The notes below the pieces were generated by a model. That model did not search any database. It saw only the letters and a list, made by a program, of their open reading frames with translations, and had not been told where the DNA came from. DNA of 64,000 bases from the NCBI GenBank assembly GCA_023853785.1, contig JAJIRX010000708.1, forward strand, positions 467,487 through 531,486. Direction: 5' to 3'. Shown one piece after another: positions 1-11,806 of the stretch (the first letter of the stretch is position 1; each line of letters starts with the position of its first letter). The stretch is from Psilocybe azurescens. Taxonomy: Eukaryota; Basidiomycota; Agaricomycetes; Agaricales; Agrocybaceae. A program made the translations under genes and the position numbers.

Positions 1-324
1 GATGCTGGCAGTACAGAAGGGATTAAATAAAGCGAAGGCTGTTATTCATGTCGCTGACGATTAATGACGTGTCCGTTACTTTTTGTGTTGAATGGTTTGC
101 ACAAGTACCTTTAATGGTTACTCTCCCATCATTTGTTTGGGACTTGCATTTCATTTTAAATGATTATTCCTTCAAGCCATATTCTTCACTGGTCCCTTCC
201 TTAGCCCAATATACGCTGCTAATCTGATGGATGCTTATTAACCAGGATGCTTGGTCGGTGTCCGTTCATCTTTATCCCTATTTATACAGAATCGTATGTC
301 CTTACTCTCCTCCCATTAAAAGGT
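1..324. other. No gene seen; 3' flank of the F-box gene
   Basis: No convincing reading frame or repeat is visible. This stretch lies just downstream of the leftward F-box gene and would hold its 3' untranslated region and terminator. Confidence 0.5.
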
Positions 325-1812
325 CTAATCTTCTTCGTTGATTCCTACATGAACCTGAAGAATGCCGTTCCTCTGCGATAACGGTGTCTGAGTCACAAGA
401 TAATCGCGACATTGTTTTTCAAAATCGCGAGCATCATATTCGGCAATGTATCGCGTAGCCACGTCCATTTCAAATGCCATTATGAGGACTTTGAGGTTGT
501 CGAAGGACTCCTGTGCGAGGTGTGTGGCTAGCAGCATCACATTGTGGCTGTTTAAAACCTGCTCAGCCGTTCGCGAATGCCGATCGTAAGGGTGTGCTCT
601 CGCTATTTCTATCTGTTCAAGAGATTGAGGGATAGAGTCGCCGAGTAGATGAATCGCCACGGCCAGGGGTGTAAAAACACTGCTAGATATGGAGATTTCC
701 CTCATGTTACCGTGCTCCTGATATTGGATCGCTCCCCACTGTGTAAAAGCATTGCCTACAATCTCATATTGAGCACAATACATGTAAGATTGAAAATGCT
801 ACTCACTTGAACCTACGTAATGCAGTATGATTCCGAGGCGCTCTATAGATATCCCATTGGCCAGAATGGCGTTCAAAGTGTCCATATCCTCAGCGTAGTT
901 GACCTGTACGGAAGCCGTCGTGAGATATAAGAATGACTGTGGTAGGGGAAGAGAACTGTTGCAAAATAGATGCACCAGATCCTGGAATGGAATATAATGA
1001 TCTATGGCAAGCGACTCCAGATGTATCGGCTCTGGTTCACCGACCAGGGATGAGTGGAGAGATACGCCTCGAAAGCTTAGGTGCCTGATCTTCGATCCCT
1101 GAAGGAACGAGGACGGCACGTCTTTAATTTGACGCAAATGGAGTTCGTTCAAATCAGAGTAGCGCAGTAGGTTGGCAAATTCGCCTCGCAAATCATCGTC
1201 CAACATTGTCCAATGGCTTCGCACATCGCTAGAATAACCCCACTCGAATGGGTGGAGCGACAACGTTAATTTCCGGGGTTTACGCATCGGGGTGTAGAGT
1301 CTCGTTGGACGGAAGATGTTGGAGAAGATGAATGGAATGGATTTGCTATTCAGAACCCTTTGAAGTGCGGTCGCATAGCCCGTTACTTTCAGTTGGAAGG
1401 AGGTGACAAATTCACCGACACCTGGAATTGTGGGGACGGAATGGCCTTCTCGCATAAGTTTGGCGAGAGCATCGAGGCGGCGAATAGTTCCATCGCAGTC
1501 ATGGCCAACATGTCCTTTGTAAGGGGTGAGAGAGGAGAATCGTGCCTCGTTTGCGTAGATTCGGAAGCCGCGAGACGCTAATGCTAGGGAAGAAAGTGAA
1601 GCTGGATTCATCGCCATCAAGGCTTCTTCCAATATACTGTCGAGGATTTCGAAAGGAATTTCGGGCATCCTTCGCGGTTGTTGGTCATAGATAATCGCTG
1701 GTTCGGTGCTCATCGTTGACAACAGAGAACTTGCTCGTATTGCAATGGATATATGTTGAACAAGGGGAGGTGGGCCGATGACACGGGGATCGGGCAGTAT
1801 CACACTTCCCAT
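325..1812 (-). CDS. F-box domain protein, two exons
   Basis: Predicted substrate-recognition subunit of an SCF ubiquitin ligase; the F-box would bind Skp1. Spliced as complement(325..755, 807..1812). The 51-bp intron 756..806 has a GTGAGT donor and a TTGTAG acceptor and restores one frame of 478 codons. Residues about 50-95 carry the F-box pattern (MPEIPFEILDSILEEAL, then SLALASRGFRIYA), followed by a leucine-rich C-terminal part of the kind that makes up substrate-binding regions in mushroom F-box proteins. I kept the first ATG; the ATG at codon 34 (nt 1713) is an alternative that still keeps the F-box. There are no frame breaks. The substrate cannot be told from sequence. Agaricomycetes carry very many such genes, so this is a family-level call. 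Confidence 0.8.
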
Positions 1813-3070
1813 ACCCGCACAAATTATATATCTGGGTCTCGCACGATTCTCGGCGTACTGCAGACCGACTTTATGGCGTCATGTCTAGCTAGCCTGAGCA
1901 GTTATGCAGAATGACTTGAGAGCCTTTATGCAATTGTTAGCCCCCATGACGGTGTATTCGCACTGGCTGTTCATCCAGCTCGGAATAAAAATAAAATTCC
2001 ACAAGGAGTGTTGCGAATGCAGACGGAAGGAGGGCCTTTAGAGCAGATATTGTACAGAGGGAAGATTCCCAAGGACATCTAGGCTCGAGCACAGTAAACT
2101 CGCTGGTGTCGTTGGCTTTGTCCACTGCGCCAAAATCGAGGTCATATTGGCCTTATCGTGATTGCCAACGCAGTAGCTTGTTAGTACCCTAAATTCATGA
2201 AGAAAAATGCGACCTGATCAACACTGTGTGTAACTTGTGGTGAGTAGTGAAGGTAGAAGGGAAAACCGAAAAGCTTAATAGGATCTCCGCCTTATAGATG
2301 TGAGGTCACGCACAGAGCAACCCGACTTCAGTAATTTTTAATTTCGTTCCCAACTATTTCTATGTCGTTTGCTCCCCGTGTCTCACTTGTAAAAATAAAT
2401 TTCTTGACAGTATTAAACAGGATTATTGAAGAATCGATTGTCAGGTCGATGCCTCGGAAATATTATGTTGCATTTCCTCTTGGGCATTTGTTTCTGATTC
2501 ACAAATACTGATATCCATTGGCTTATTCAAGACTGAATGTATCCGAGTTGTATCCGAGCGTAAGGTGAAAACAAAGTTTGTTCCATATTCCAGATCGACA
2601 ATTGTCAATGCTACCGCCGGGTACAATGACTATTATGCTTGTCCAATGTCGATAATATCAACCACAAGCTCATTGCAGAGCTGTGAACCAGAGCTGTAGA
2701 GCCACTATGCTGCTAACTGGGTTGATTCGATTGGCTCTAATAGTTCAAATGAAATTGTGAGTGATATACCGGAGACTGTGCGGGGTGAGGTATGCAACAG
2801 AGGCGTCATGTGTGGCGCTAATACACATGGCGCTTTAATGGGCGCCTCGGTCGCGATCTCATCATATTACGCACCTCCTGACGCCTGACGAGATGGTTGG
2901 AACGCCCACAGATCAAAATGGATCAAAATGGATCAAAATTGAACGGAACGTGCAAGTGGATCAATCCAAGAGAAACTATCGCATTTTTGTCATGTATCAA
3001 GGTACACGGATAGCTACTGCACTTGTATGATGTTCAACTGCTGCTACATCTGTAAAAAGCCTTTGCATCC
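1813..3070. other. Intergenic, no recognised gene
   Basis: Only short open frames without recognisable motifs. It holds the divergent upstream sides of the F-box gene and of the broken secreted-protein gene at 3071, and a small direct repeat at 2911-2940. Confidence 0.5.
2911..2940. repeat. Three tandem copies of a 10-bp unit
   Basis: GATCAAAATG occurs three times head to tail, the last copy ending in T. It lies about 130 bp upstream of the ATG at 3071, so it could sit in that gene's promoter, but no function is implied. Confidence 0.85.
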
Positions 3071-3982
3071 ATGCGTCTATCTTCACGTCTATCATTTTTC
3101 TCTTTTCTGCTGGGGCCGGTACTCTTGGTCCAAAGTCCAAACTCATGTCGTACGTACAAACCACTTCCCTCAGGACATGATATGCTAATGTTCTGACTGC
3201 ACTCGATATAAATAGGACTACAATGAGCACGACATCGATGACTACATCAAAGAGCTCAGTAGTCGTGACTATATCGTGGAATATCGTTGTGCTTACAGCT
3301 ATCTGCAAAACCCTAGGCCGCTTTCAATTTTTTCGTGTGTGCGCCTTTGTTTGGCTCAAACAACCTCTTTGGTAATCCGTAGCACGGATGACGCAAGCGT
3401 CGTTTGCTTGTTCCTCTACGCCCCACATTACTCCTCTCCCCACTCTTCTGGCTTCATACCGCGAAGGGACATAGTAAGAACGAGTCTCTTCTGTTCTTCT
3501 GGGATATAGCAATAGTTTCCCATAGTATGAGGCTTACACTGTGTCAAGTAGCAGTAGACATTGAATAGATGATAGTATAGATAGTCGACAAACGAGCGAA
3601 GCTGACCATAACCGGGTTGATATCATGGCTCCACAGCAATGTCATGGAGCTCGGGCAACCAAAAATAGTTGTTTGGTACAAACAAAGGCGCACACATGAG
3701 AAATTTGAAAGCGGCCTAGGGTTTTGCAGATAGCTGTAACAGATATCCCAAATTAGCACCAAAGAACTTGCGAAAGAATTAGAAGATGGTCTCCAAAGAT
3801 GGAATCCAGTCAAGCTTGGAATATTGTCGAAGAAGCACAATTGCCCTTATTGCAGTAAATTGTACGCCAGTGCTGACACCGTACGCAACAAATCGTCGAC
3901 CTATTCATGTTATTCTGGAATAACGTAGTAACCAATTTGTTAGGCCAAGGCTTGTGACAAGACGCATAATCATAAACTATGA
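3071..3982 (+). pseudogene. Broken paralog of the small secreted zinc-finger protein
   Basis: The second, inverted copy of the gene at 5029-5530. A signal-peptide-like exon starts at the ATG 3071 (MRLSSRLSFFSFLLGPVLLV). A GTACGT donor is at 3150 and the matching acceptor is before 3216, where the text DYIKELSSRDYIVEY aligns with DYIDELTARDLILDF of the intact copy. Exon 2 is then interrupted by a 447-bp inverted-repeat element (3293-3739) and resumes with TKELAKELEDGLQRW and NCPYC. A GTACGC donor (3881) and TTAG acceptor (3943) lead to a last exon with C-x3-H and a stop at 3980-3982. Exon 1 and exon 2 are out of phase by one base, a further lesion or sequence error. The insertion makes it non-functional unless the element is spliced out, for which I see no good sites. 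Confidence 0.75.
3293..3739. mobile_element. Non-autonomous inverted-repeat element (MITE-like)
   Basis: The two ends are inverted repeats of about 95 bp. The outer 35 bp are identical (beginning TTACAGCTATCTGCAAAA at 3293 and ending with its reverse complement at 3739); the inner part has short mismatched blocks. The interior encodes nothing recognisable. It sits inside exon 2 of the pseudogene 3071-3982, whose homology resumes on both sides, which fixes the boundaries independently. I could not find a clean target-site duplication by eye, so the superfamily is left open. Confidence 0.75.
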
Positions 3983-5028
3983 AAATCGACAATCGCTAAC
4001 AGTCGATACTTAGGTTGGGTAAATGCTGGTCAATCCCAATAAAGCTTTATCTTAAAAATATAAAACCAGTTTATGAACACGCATCTTGTACTCTGTCGCC
4101 CTTTTTTGTAACCTAAAAAATACTTAGCAGGCATTGTTGAGGTTCGACAGGGGCCGCGATGGGGCCGCGTCGGGCCACATTAGGTCACGCGCACAATGTG
4201 ACGGCGACAAGGAGTCACAGTCACCGGCCTGAGTTCGAAATAATTGCATCATGATTTGCCCAAATTTGCCTCAATCTTGTCATCTGTTCGAAGTGCAAAG
4301 ATTGAGCGCTGAGTGCTCAGCGTACTTCCTGAATCCTACACTTCTCTCACGCTTTATTTCCAAGCGAAATGTCCGATTATGCACTTAATAACGACGACAA
4401 CATGAAAACCTTCGTCGAACAAGCTACATAAATGGAACTCTCAATTAACTTTATGCCCTGGACGAACGGAGTACGTAAAGCACGACGACGTTAAGACTTA
4501 TACCTTCTAGAGATTTAGTCAAGTACCTCTCAATACTTATGACTCGTGACGAATATATATACTCGAATACTGATATAAAATATTGCCGATAACGCGTTGA
4601 AAGCCCCAACCGGCCATTTTACCGGTTCTCATTGCAGGAAGACCAGTAAGAAAAAGAAGCGATGCGATAAATCATATATGTCATAGAGTGCGTGCCGAAA
4701 TCGGAACAAATAGTGCGTACTGTATTGACGTTTATGCAGCACCAGTCGAAAACATCTTCTTGAATAAGGAATTCGTTACATGTCTCTGGAAAGTACAGGA
4801 AAGTGTGAACGGGTCGAAAACCTGAACTGCGTCCAAAAAGTGTTAGAGCGGGTAGAAAAATGTTCCAAGAAGACCTTGTCAACACTCTATGGAACGAAGT
4901 ATTTTACGACGGAGCTTATCGATTGGAACAACACGGACGAATCACTGCAGAGGGGTTGATATATAACAAATAGGATAACATAAATATAAGGAGCGGCGGG
5001 AATTAATAATACTATCTCAGGTGACGAC
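3983..5028. other. Intergenic, no recognised gene
   Basis: It lies between the 3' ends of the two convergent secreted-protein genes. A local G/C-rich direct repeat (GGGGCCGCG twice, about 4152-4170) is visible. Small open frames at 4619-4885 have no recognisable motif. Confidence 0.5.
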
Positions 5029-5530
5029 CTATTTTGCTTTGCAGAATTTGCTGCAGTCGGTGGCCTAGAGCAACGAGCAACGTCGTTAGAAAAAAAATTC
5101 TGGATAGACAGAGCGGCAAATAAGCATACTTCTTGCACAGTGTCGTATTCCGCACTGCAGTAAGGGCACTTGTATTTAGTCTTCGAGATCAAATTTCCCC
5201 CAAGACCCTTTTTGTGAGTAACCTTGATGGGCTTGAGGTTCCCTTTGGCACGCCGTTCGAGTCTGCTCTCCAGCTCCTCAATGAGCTCACGTGTCTCGAG
5301 CTCAGCGAGGAACTCGGAACGGGCGTGGAAGTCCAAGATGAGGTCGCGGGCAGTAAGCTCGTCGATGTAGTCACGGGCTTCATTCTGGTCATAGTCCTAT
5401 CAATGGTCGATCGTTAACGTTCTTCTATGAGCAGGTGATGGAGATCAATAGCACATACAACGCGCGCCTGGACCATAAGTGCAAGACCAGTGAAGAAGGA
5501 GAAATAGGAAAGAAGGGAAGTGATCTTCAT
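5029..5530 (-). CDS. Small secreted protein with CxxC...CxxxC finger
   Basis: Three exons, complement(5029..5064, 5130..5396, 5459..5530), introns of 65 and 62 bp with GTATGC/TTGCTCTAG and GTATGT/TTGATAG borders, all in phase; 124 residues. Exon 1 alone encodes a signal peptide (Met-Lys, a hydrophobic Phe/Leu-rich core, ending LALMVQA). The mature part has repeated acidic-amphipathic segments (DYIDELTARDLIL, FLAELETRELIEELESRLERR) followed by a Lys/Gly-rich stretch and a C-terminal C-x2-C-x12-C-x3-C motif (CPYC ... DCSKFC) that could bind zinc. The last intron falls inside the finger. The start is the first ATG before the signal peptide. A broken paralog lies 1 kb away in opposite orientation. 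The function is unknown; effector-like or cell-surface roles are guesses. Confidence 0.75.
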
Positions 5531-8500
5531 CTTGACAGGTGGTGAAGTTTAAAGTTGGAAGTTTACTGGGAATACTGGGGAGGATTTGATGAGTTTGCGT
5601 CGAAAGTCCTGAGCTTTTAAGGACCTCAGACCTCAAGGTACGCCCCATCGTCCTTCTCATATCATGTAGCATCTGACTTCTAAGTTAACGTTACCGTACA
5701 GCTATTGATACGAGTGTTTCAAGCACAGTAGTCATTTGCCAACAGGCGATTTGCTGAAATGTTAGGGTGACCTCCTCGTGTTCACTCCAATCTATTAGTC
5801 GAAGTGCGTCTAAGGCTCTGTTGCACTTGGCTAAGACTGATCGATCCTGAACAATGAGCACCGAGGTGCCCAATGATCACTAGGTATGTTTCAACCCTCA
5901 CATTTATGATTTAGTGGACTAGTATCATATTCTTCGAACTACCGACCCTTTTCTATTCCTTTTTTAAAAATAACCTTGTAATAAATCTCCACACCACAGC
6001 ACGGAGAGTTCAGTTCCACTAAACACTGGCTAGCAGTCCTCCTTTGGCCGCGGTTGATAGATTTAAATCCATGCAATTGAGATACTTGACGAACACTGAA
6101 TGACATACATCGCCTATCTACGTACAGGCACATCTTGGCCAACCACTAGGATTTTACCAGTCCACTTTCGCCGCAAGCCGACCTTCGTTCCCCTCCAGTA
6201 TATCCCCCAAGCGCGTATATAGGTACGTACAGGTACGTACAAACGATGGTCATGACTGAAAGGATCAGCCGCTGCTCCATTTTGTTTGCCTTGCTGCCCG
6301 AGTTCCGTTTGATGAACCACGTTTCACCGGAATATACTGGGAATGAAGTGAGAGGTTTATTGAATTTGTTGGCTTACTGGCTGCTCTCTTATGTGTCCCA
6401 TTGCATATCTGAAAGCTAATGGCCATGCTAGGTTTCTACGCGCAGTACCAAGTTATGGACACCATATCCAGTTGTCTTTACCTTGCACTCTACGTACTTC
6501 CAATTACATGATACAATAAGGAGCCGATGTAGATCCATAGCAATTGGCTGACTCGTCGAGTGTTCACTTAGTCACTTTGGGATACTGGTATCTCAGGGCA
6601 TTTACATTAAGAAGTAGGCAGATCCACCTCATTGTTAAGATGAAATGGGAATCTATAACGATCGTAGAATTCCCCGCTTGAGGGATAGACTAGTTACTGG
6701 AACTCTTTGTAATCGTTTTCTGCACATACAGGTGTTTGAACCTTGGTATAGACTACCCGACCGTGCACACACTCTATGGCGAAGATTCCAATACGAGACA
6801 CACTGTCGTATAAAACCTTACACAGCTCAAAGATGAGAGCTAATGTACTCGAAAGCGCATCTATTGCTCAATTTACGGCAGCGAATAGTATCCATCTCTT
6901 CCATCTTTGCTCGTTAAGTGTTTTGATCTGCGAAAACCGTTCTGCACGGTTTTGAAACGCTTTGAATGCTGCTCAAGTTTCATCACACTTGGCCATGGTT
7001 AACCTCGAAAACTAGCCACTAAAATGTCTTCTTTTGATCTGCAATAGCAGTTATAACATAGTAAGCACTTGGCCGATATCATTATCAACGTGTAACTGCT
7101 TGCCGTTTACCGCTTGGGGAAGGCAATTGGTACTTACAAAGTAATTTTATATAGACGCCGGGAGCTACAGAGTAATATCAGCGAGTGTTCTCGAGCCTTA
7201 GGCAGCTGCGCAGTGCTGTGACAAATAATCCCAGATTGTGAATCATGTTTATATTGGGTGCTCTATATACCTGCACAGATAAGCTTCTAAGTCCAGTCAG
7301 GACTGCGGGACTGACGACGACTGTTGCTTTCCAACCTTTAGATGAGGCCACTCAACTGTGCTATTTTTGGACATTGTATTCACTGGCCTCACATGAAGTT
7401 TGGATGTTACTCAGAATCGAGGGTGATATTGCACATGGAAGTCACTAAGGGCCGAATATTCTCTCCGGTAATCTCTGAGCCGAATAGGCATCTATGTATG
7501 ACCTCCTAGCCCATAAGTGGACAGTACTATTGCTGATGGGTTTGTAGTCAGACGACCGGCATCGTAGATGTGAAACACGCAAAAGTTATGGATATCAATT
7601 ATAGCTATATGGAGAAAATACTCACATATGGACGATCTGGGGTAGGCTCTATATACGGTGCCATATCGAAGACCTTTGATGGCTCGCGAGCTTGTCAATT
7701 ATATATTCCTCGATCGTGCACTGACCATCCGATGCATTCGCGGTCTCTTTGTGGGTTGATATGCATCACAGCTTTTCTCTCGATAATACACCTGACATAC
7801 GACTGTTCTTATCGGATGACATTCTCCGTGTCAGAAATTTGGAGATACAGTTGACATAGTACTACCTCTGAGTCTCTGTATCCTTTCATTCCATCAGCCT
7901 TTGCCTTTGATGCTACACTACCACACTAAACAACCTCTTAGTTCCATGGATATCCCGCCGAGGATATCTATCGTTCAATTCTACTACCTTCGTCGCTGCG
8001 CTTTTTCTAGACCCTCTGATGGCATTCTCTTTTCACGTGCATGTTCTGGAAAGTGTTCCTCAAGCGCATCGACTTGCCAGGTCATTCAGCGGCACTTTCC
8101 CCAGTAAACGGGAGTATTTCTTCAGTCCAGCCGTTTCTTCACTTTTCTTTCATTGCTCTTCCAGATCCAGGACAATGAAAACTGAAAGTGAGGGACTCGT
8201 CTTAATTGTCCTCCTGTACGTCTCGGCTCTTGATTGTGAGTACCTATCTCCCATTCTTTAGCATTTTATCCACATCAGCTTGTTGATGAGTTAATCACGA
8301 GTCTTGACAGTATACACCCGCGCTCATGGAAAACTAGGGCGGATCGCAGACATTGACTGATGCCTTCAGACAGTGATTCGGGATGATAATATGTGTGAAA
8401 TGTTTGACAACACTGACAGCCTGTGGCATTCCCGTCCGGGTACAGATTTGGCAGGACTTGTGCGCTCGTTCTCGCTTCCTCAACAGCCCTGCCATACTGG

Positions 8501-9549
8501 CACAAATCTCTAGACAGGTATTACCGCGACTACGATTGATGCTTATATCCGCATGACAGGAAGTATGATGAAAGTATGAGGGACTACACATCAATCATGT
8601 TCTAGAATCTGGTCAGCTGCATAAATAAAATGATAAACAGTTGTTCCTCGCTCTTCGCAGGCCTTCGAACTGGAACCTTGAGAGTTTCTCGCTCTCGATA
8701 TCATTTGCCCTCGGAGAAGTCTGAATTGGAATAGTAGGAGCTCCAAACGAAGATGAGTGTAACAGTAGCCGTACACTCTCAAGCACCTGACGAGATTAGA
8801 TATCTAGTATGCATGTGGCCGCTCACCAGTTTGATATTGAACGGAAGTATTCGAACAACTTTATCGGCTAACGTCATTACGACTTCACGAGCTGTGTCTG
8901 AATTTATCTTCGAATCCGCGGAAAGCTTTTCAATGCAGAATACATTCTCATATAACATATATGTTCCTTCGTGGGATATCCATGGTCTGTGGATTGTCAC
9001 GCGCAAAAATAGAAGCTGGCATCGACGCCGTCAGTAGCAAGTACTGTTCGTTCAAAATGCATGTGATCATGCGTACGGATTTAACAAGTTTTAACAGAAT
9101 GAATTTCCCCGCGATCTACAGTAGTGGCAGATTGGAATTAACGCAACTTAATCATGCGATCATTTCCGATTGAAGCGTCGCATCATATTACAAATGTCCG
9201 ATTCAAGTTTGCCTGCCGCTAGAACGATAGATAAAAAAGGTTTCGTGCGTATGATATATGTGAAATGCTTCCTAGACAAAACCGGAAGATTTATTCGAGT
9301 TGACTTCGATAGGACACTATAGAACCATGCTTTCGAGATAGAACGCGCGAAGGACGCGACCCCAATCTAAAAATACGCGTTATTTTGGTCTATGTGCATC
9401 CCACGGTTTCGTCGTTTGGCACGTGCTCTCGGCCGAATTTGTCGAGCTCTACTCCACGTCGTCTGTCCGCTGTACGCAGTCTCTTGTTCCGTATACATTC
9501 CCACCAAAAGCTCTTTCTTCACATTCTTTTTATTTTATTGCATTCGAAC
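5531..9549. other. Gene-poor stretch, about 4 kb
   Basis: Many short open frames on both strands, none with a recognised domain. The only structured item is a signal-peptide-like exon at 8175-8235. A small direct repeat GGTACGTACA (about 6221-6240) is visible. The last 150 bp should hold the promoter and leader of the gene starting at 9550. Confidence 0.45.
8175..8235 (+). other. Candidate signal-peptide exon
   Basis: ATG at 8175 opens MKTESEGLVLIVLLYVSALD, a short charged start with a hydrophobic core, and runs directly into a GTGAGT donor at 8236. A plausible downstream coding piece (from GCCTGTGGC near 8420 to a GTATTA donor near 8519) exists, but I could not join the two in frame. It may be a relic of a secreted-protein gene. 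Confidence 0.25.
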
Positions 9550-11000
9550 ATGGGAGGTACACAAAGCTATATTTCCTCGGAGGCGGCGCTCACCGCTTTG
9601 GTCGTGGCTGGTGCTATTGGTATTGGATATACCCAAATGGGCGCGAGTTCTGGGGCTATGCCCACTGTCAGCTCTGCAGAAGGCCAAGGAACAGCGTCAA
9701 AGAAAGGAAGGAAGAAGAAGCAGCCGAAAGCTGGCGTTTCTGCTGCTGGCGATATTTCGGAGACACTTTCTGCCAGCAAGTCTGAGTCCCAAATTCCATC
9801 ACCTCAACCACAACGCGTCGTCACTTCCTCAGAGGTTATACCAGGCCAATTCGACGTAGCACCGGCGGATGCTTCAGGAAAAGAACAGTCTGAATCCCCA
9901 TCCAAGTCGAAGTCCAAGAAATCTAAGAAGAAGGCCAAAGGAAAGGCAACGGATGCTGGAATGGACCCGAAGAATGCTCAAGCAATATCGTCTTCGGTCG
10001 ACTATCTTTCTGAAACTTCAGCCAAGGCGACACCACCCAAAAATGCCAAAAGACAGTCCCAGTCTCAGCAGACCAAGAAGCAGTCGCCCCCTGCATCGTC
10101 ATCTTCCCAGCTCACCCGTCCGTCTCAGCAGTCGACTGCGTCAATTGAGACAGATGGGTCCTGGACGCGTGTTGGATCGCCCCGGCGCGGGCCCACGGCT
10201 ACCGACGCTGATAGTAGCCAACTCTCCGCAGAAGCTGATCCCACAACAAGTGATGCGGGGATAACGCCTTCTGTCACCGGGAATTCTTCGCCAGTCGCAG
10301 AACGAAGGCCGAGCAGCAGCACCGAAGACGAAACTTTCCTCTTAAATTCGAACATGTCTACCCGAGGCTCTGGCGAAAACCGAAGAACATTGGCTGAGAA
10401 ATTACTCCCGAAACCTAGGAAGACAGGTGTCGACGAGTTGCGTTTATTTATTCTTGGTAGTAATGGTTTGTCCTGCTGACCTTCCACTATTCTCTTGTCC
10501 ATTGTAGTATGCTCGAGACGTCGGACTTCCCAACATTGTCACGGGTCATGCGCGTTCAACCGTTGCCAAATGAGAAACCGGCCACTGGCTTCTCGTGGGG
10601 AGACTACGAAGACGTTCGTGTGGGCACAGATGGTGGAGAGAACGACGCGGATGGGGAAGAAGAGGGATGGGGTGTGGTATCAAGCAAACGCTCCAGTGAG
10701 TCTCTCTTTCTCTATTTCTGTTTCGTTATCGGTGGGCTCACCCTTTCCACGTTCCTTTTCGTAAATAGAACGGACCTTACCTTCGACCACATCGCAATCG
10801 CATGCTCAAAAGGCCCCCGAGACACTTACTAAACGTCAAAAGCAGAATGCGGTGAGGAACGCCAACAAAAAAGCTCAAAAGATGAAGATGACGCCGCTAG
10901 GTTAGCCCGACTAGCAGAATACGAACGCGAAAGGGAGAGAGCAAGGATAGTTGAACAACTCGGGCGCAAGCCAAAGGTAAAGCGCCGAGTGGAGGCATGA
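9550..11000 (+). CDS. Membrane-anchored Lys/Ser-rich low-complexity protein
   Basis: Spliced as join(9550..10436, 10508..10695, 10769..11000), introns of 71 and 73 bp. The start is the ATG at 9550 (MGGTQSYISSEAALTALVV), which opens an N-terminal membrane segment (AALTALVVAGAIGIGY). A long Lys/Ser/Pro-rich disordered region follows, with a conserved-looking SWTRVGSP motif and, in exon 2, GFSWGDYEDV. The C-terminus is a charged helix rich in Glu/Arg (EYERERERARIVEQLGRKPK). Read literally, exon 3 meets TAG at 10903-10905 (403 residues). One extra base in the A-run near 10876-10880 would keep the helix in frame to TGA 10998-11000 (435 residues), which looks like the true protein. Orientation in the membrane and role are unknown. 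Confidence 0.6.
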
Positions 11001-11806
11001 CAGCGTCCATCGACTCCAGAGGTAAGATGGTGTGGGATTAGTTAATAAAGTGATAATGATTTGTGGGCCAAAACTGAGTAGATAGATTCTTAAATATTAT
11101 TTGAACTTTAAAATTGGTACGAGAGAGTAAGATGATTGATGCAGCAGGTGTCGAGCGCGACCGTCAGAGTGTCCACGCGATCACGAGGACAAAGAGAATA
11201 GAGGTTGTGGAAGCGAAATGTGTACAAATGCCTTGCTACCCTAAAATAAAAGAAAGTCCATGAATACGATTTCCGGGAATGATTAGCTGCAAGGAGTGAC
11301 AAGGTGAGGTGTATTATAGTGTAATGGGTTGGACTAAGTTTCGAAGTGCGTTCCGATTAATGAAACTGATCAGCAGGCTAATGAGCGGCTAGTGGGGGTT
11401 TAGCTGTAAATGGGTACATTGCATTTAGTACGGAAAGAAGAATAAGTGATGTAGATAGACTGATTCAACGTACATATCAACGAGGTGGTGAAATATCGGC
11501 AGATTCCAAGGTTATAAATGCGATAAGTGGCAAACGGCGACGGCAGAACGAATAGGAGCGACGGATATAGTGAAACTGAATAGGATGTGATATTGAGAAC
11601 ATAACGTTGATAACTGTAATGATGATGGAGGGAATATGGCGCTGGAGAGAGATCAGGTTGCACGATCCATTTGCGTTCCGGGTACATTTGTACCACATGA
11701 GCCTTGGACCATCTGATGCGTCGGTCGGTGGATATGGCTCTGAGTCTGTACCGAGCGACTTGCGTTAGTGGCCTTGGGTGTCGAGGATCACCCGCCGCCG
11801 AGGAAA
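11001..11806. other. Intergenic between convergent genes
   Basis: No recognised gene. The 3' ends of the gene at 9550 and of the transcription-factor gene at 11807 point at each other, so this should contain both 3' untranslated regions. Confidence 0.5.

Noticed and set aside
4619..4885. A third member of the secreted finger family
   Set aside because: The 88-codon frame has cysteines but no signal peptide, DYI-E-L repeat or correct finger spacing.
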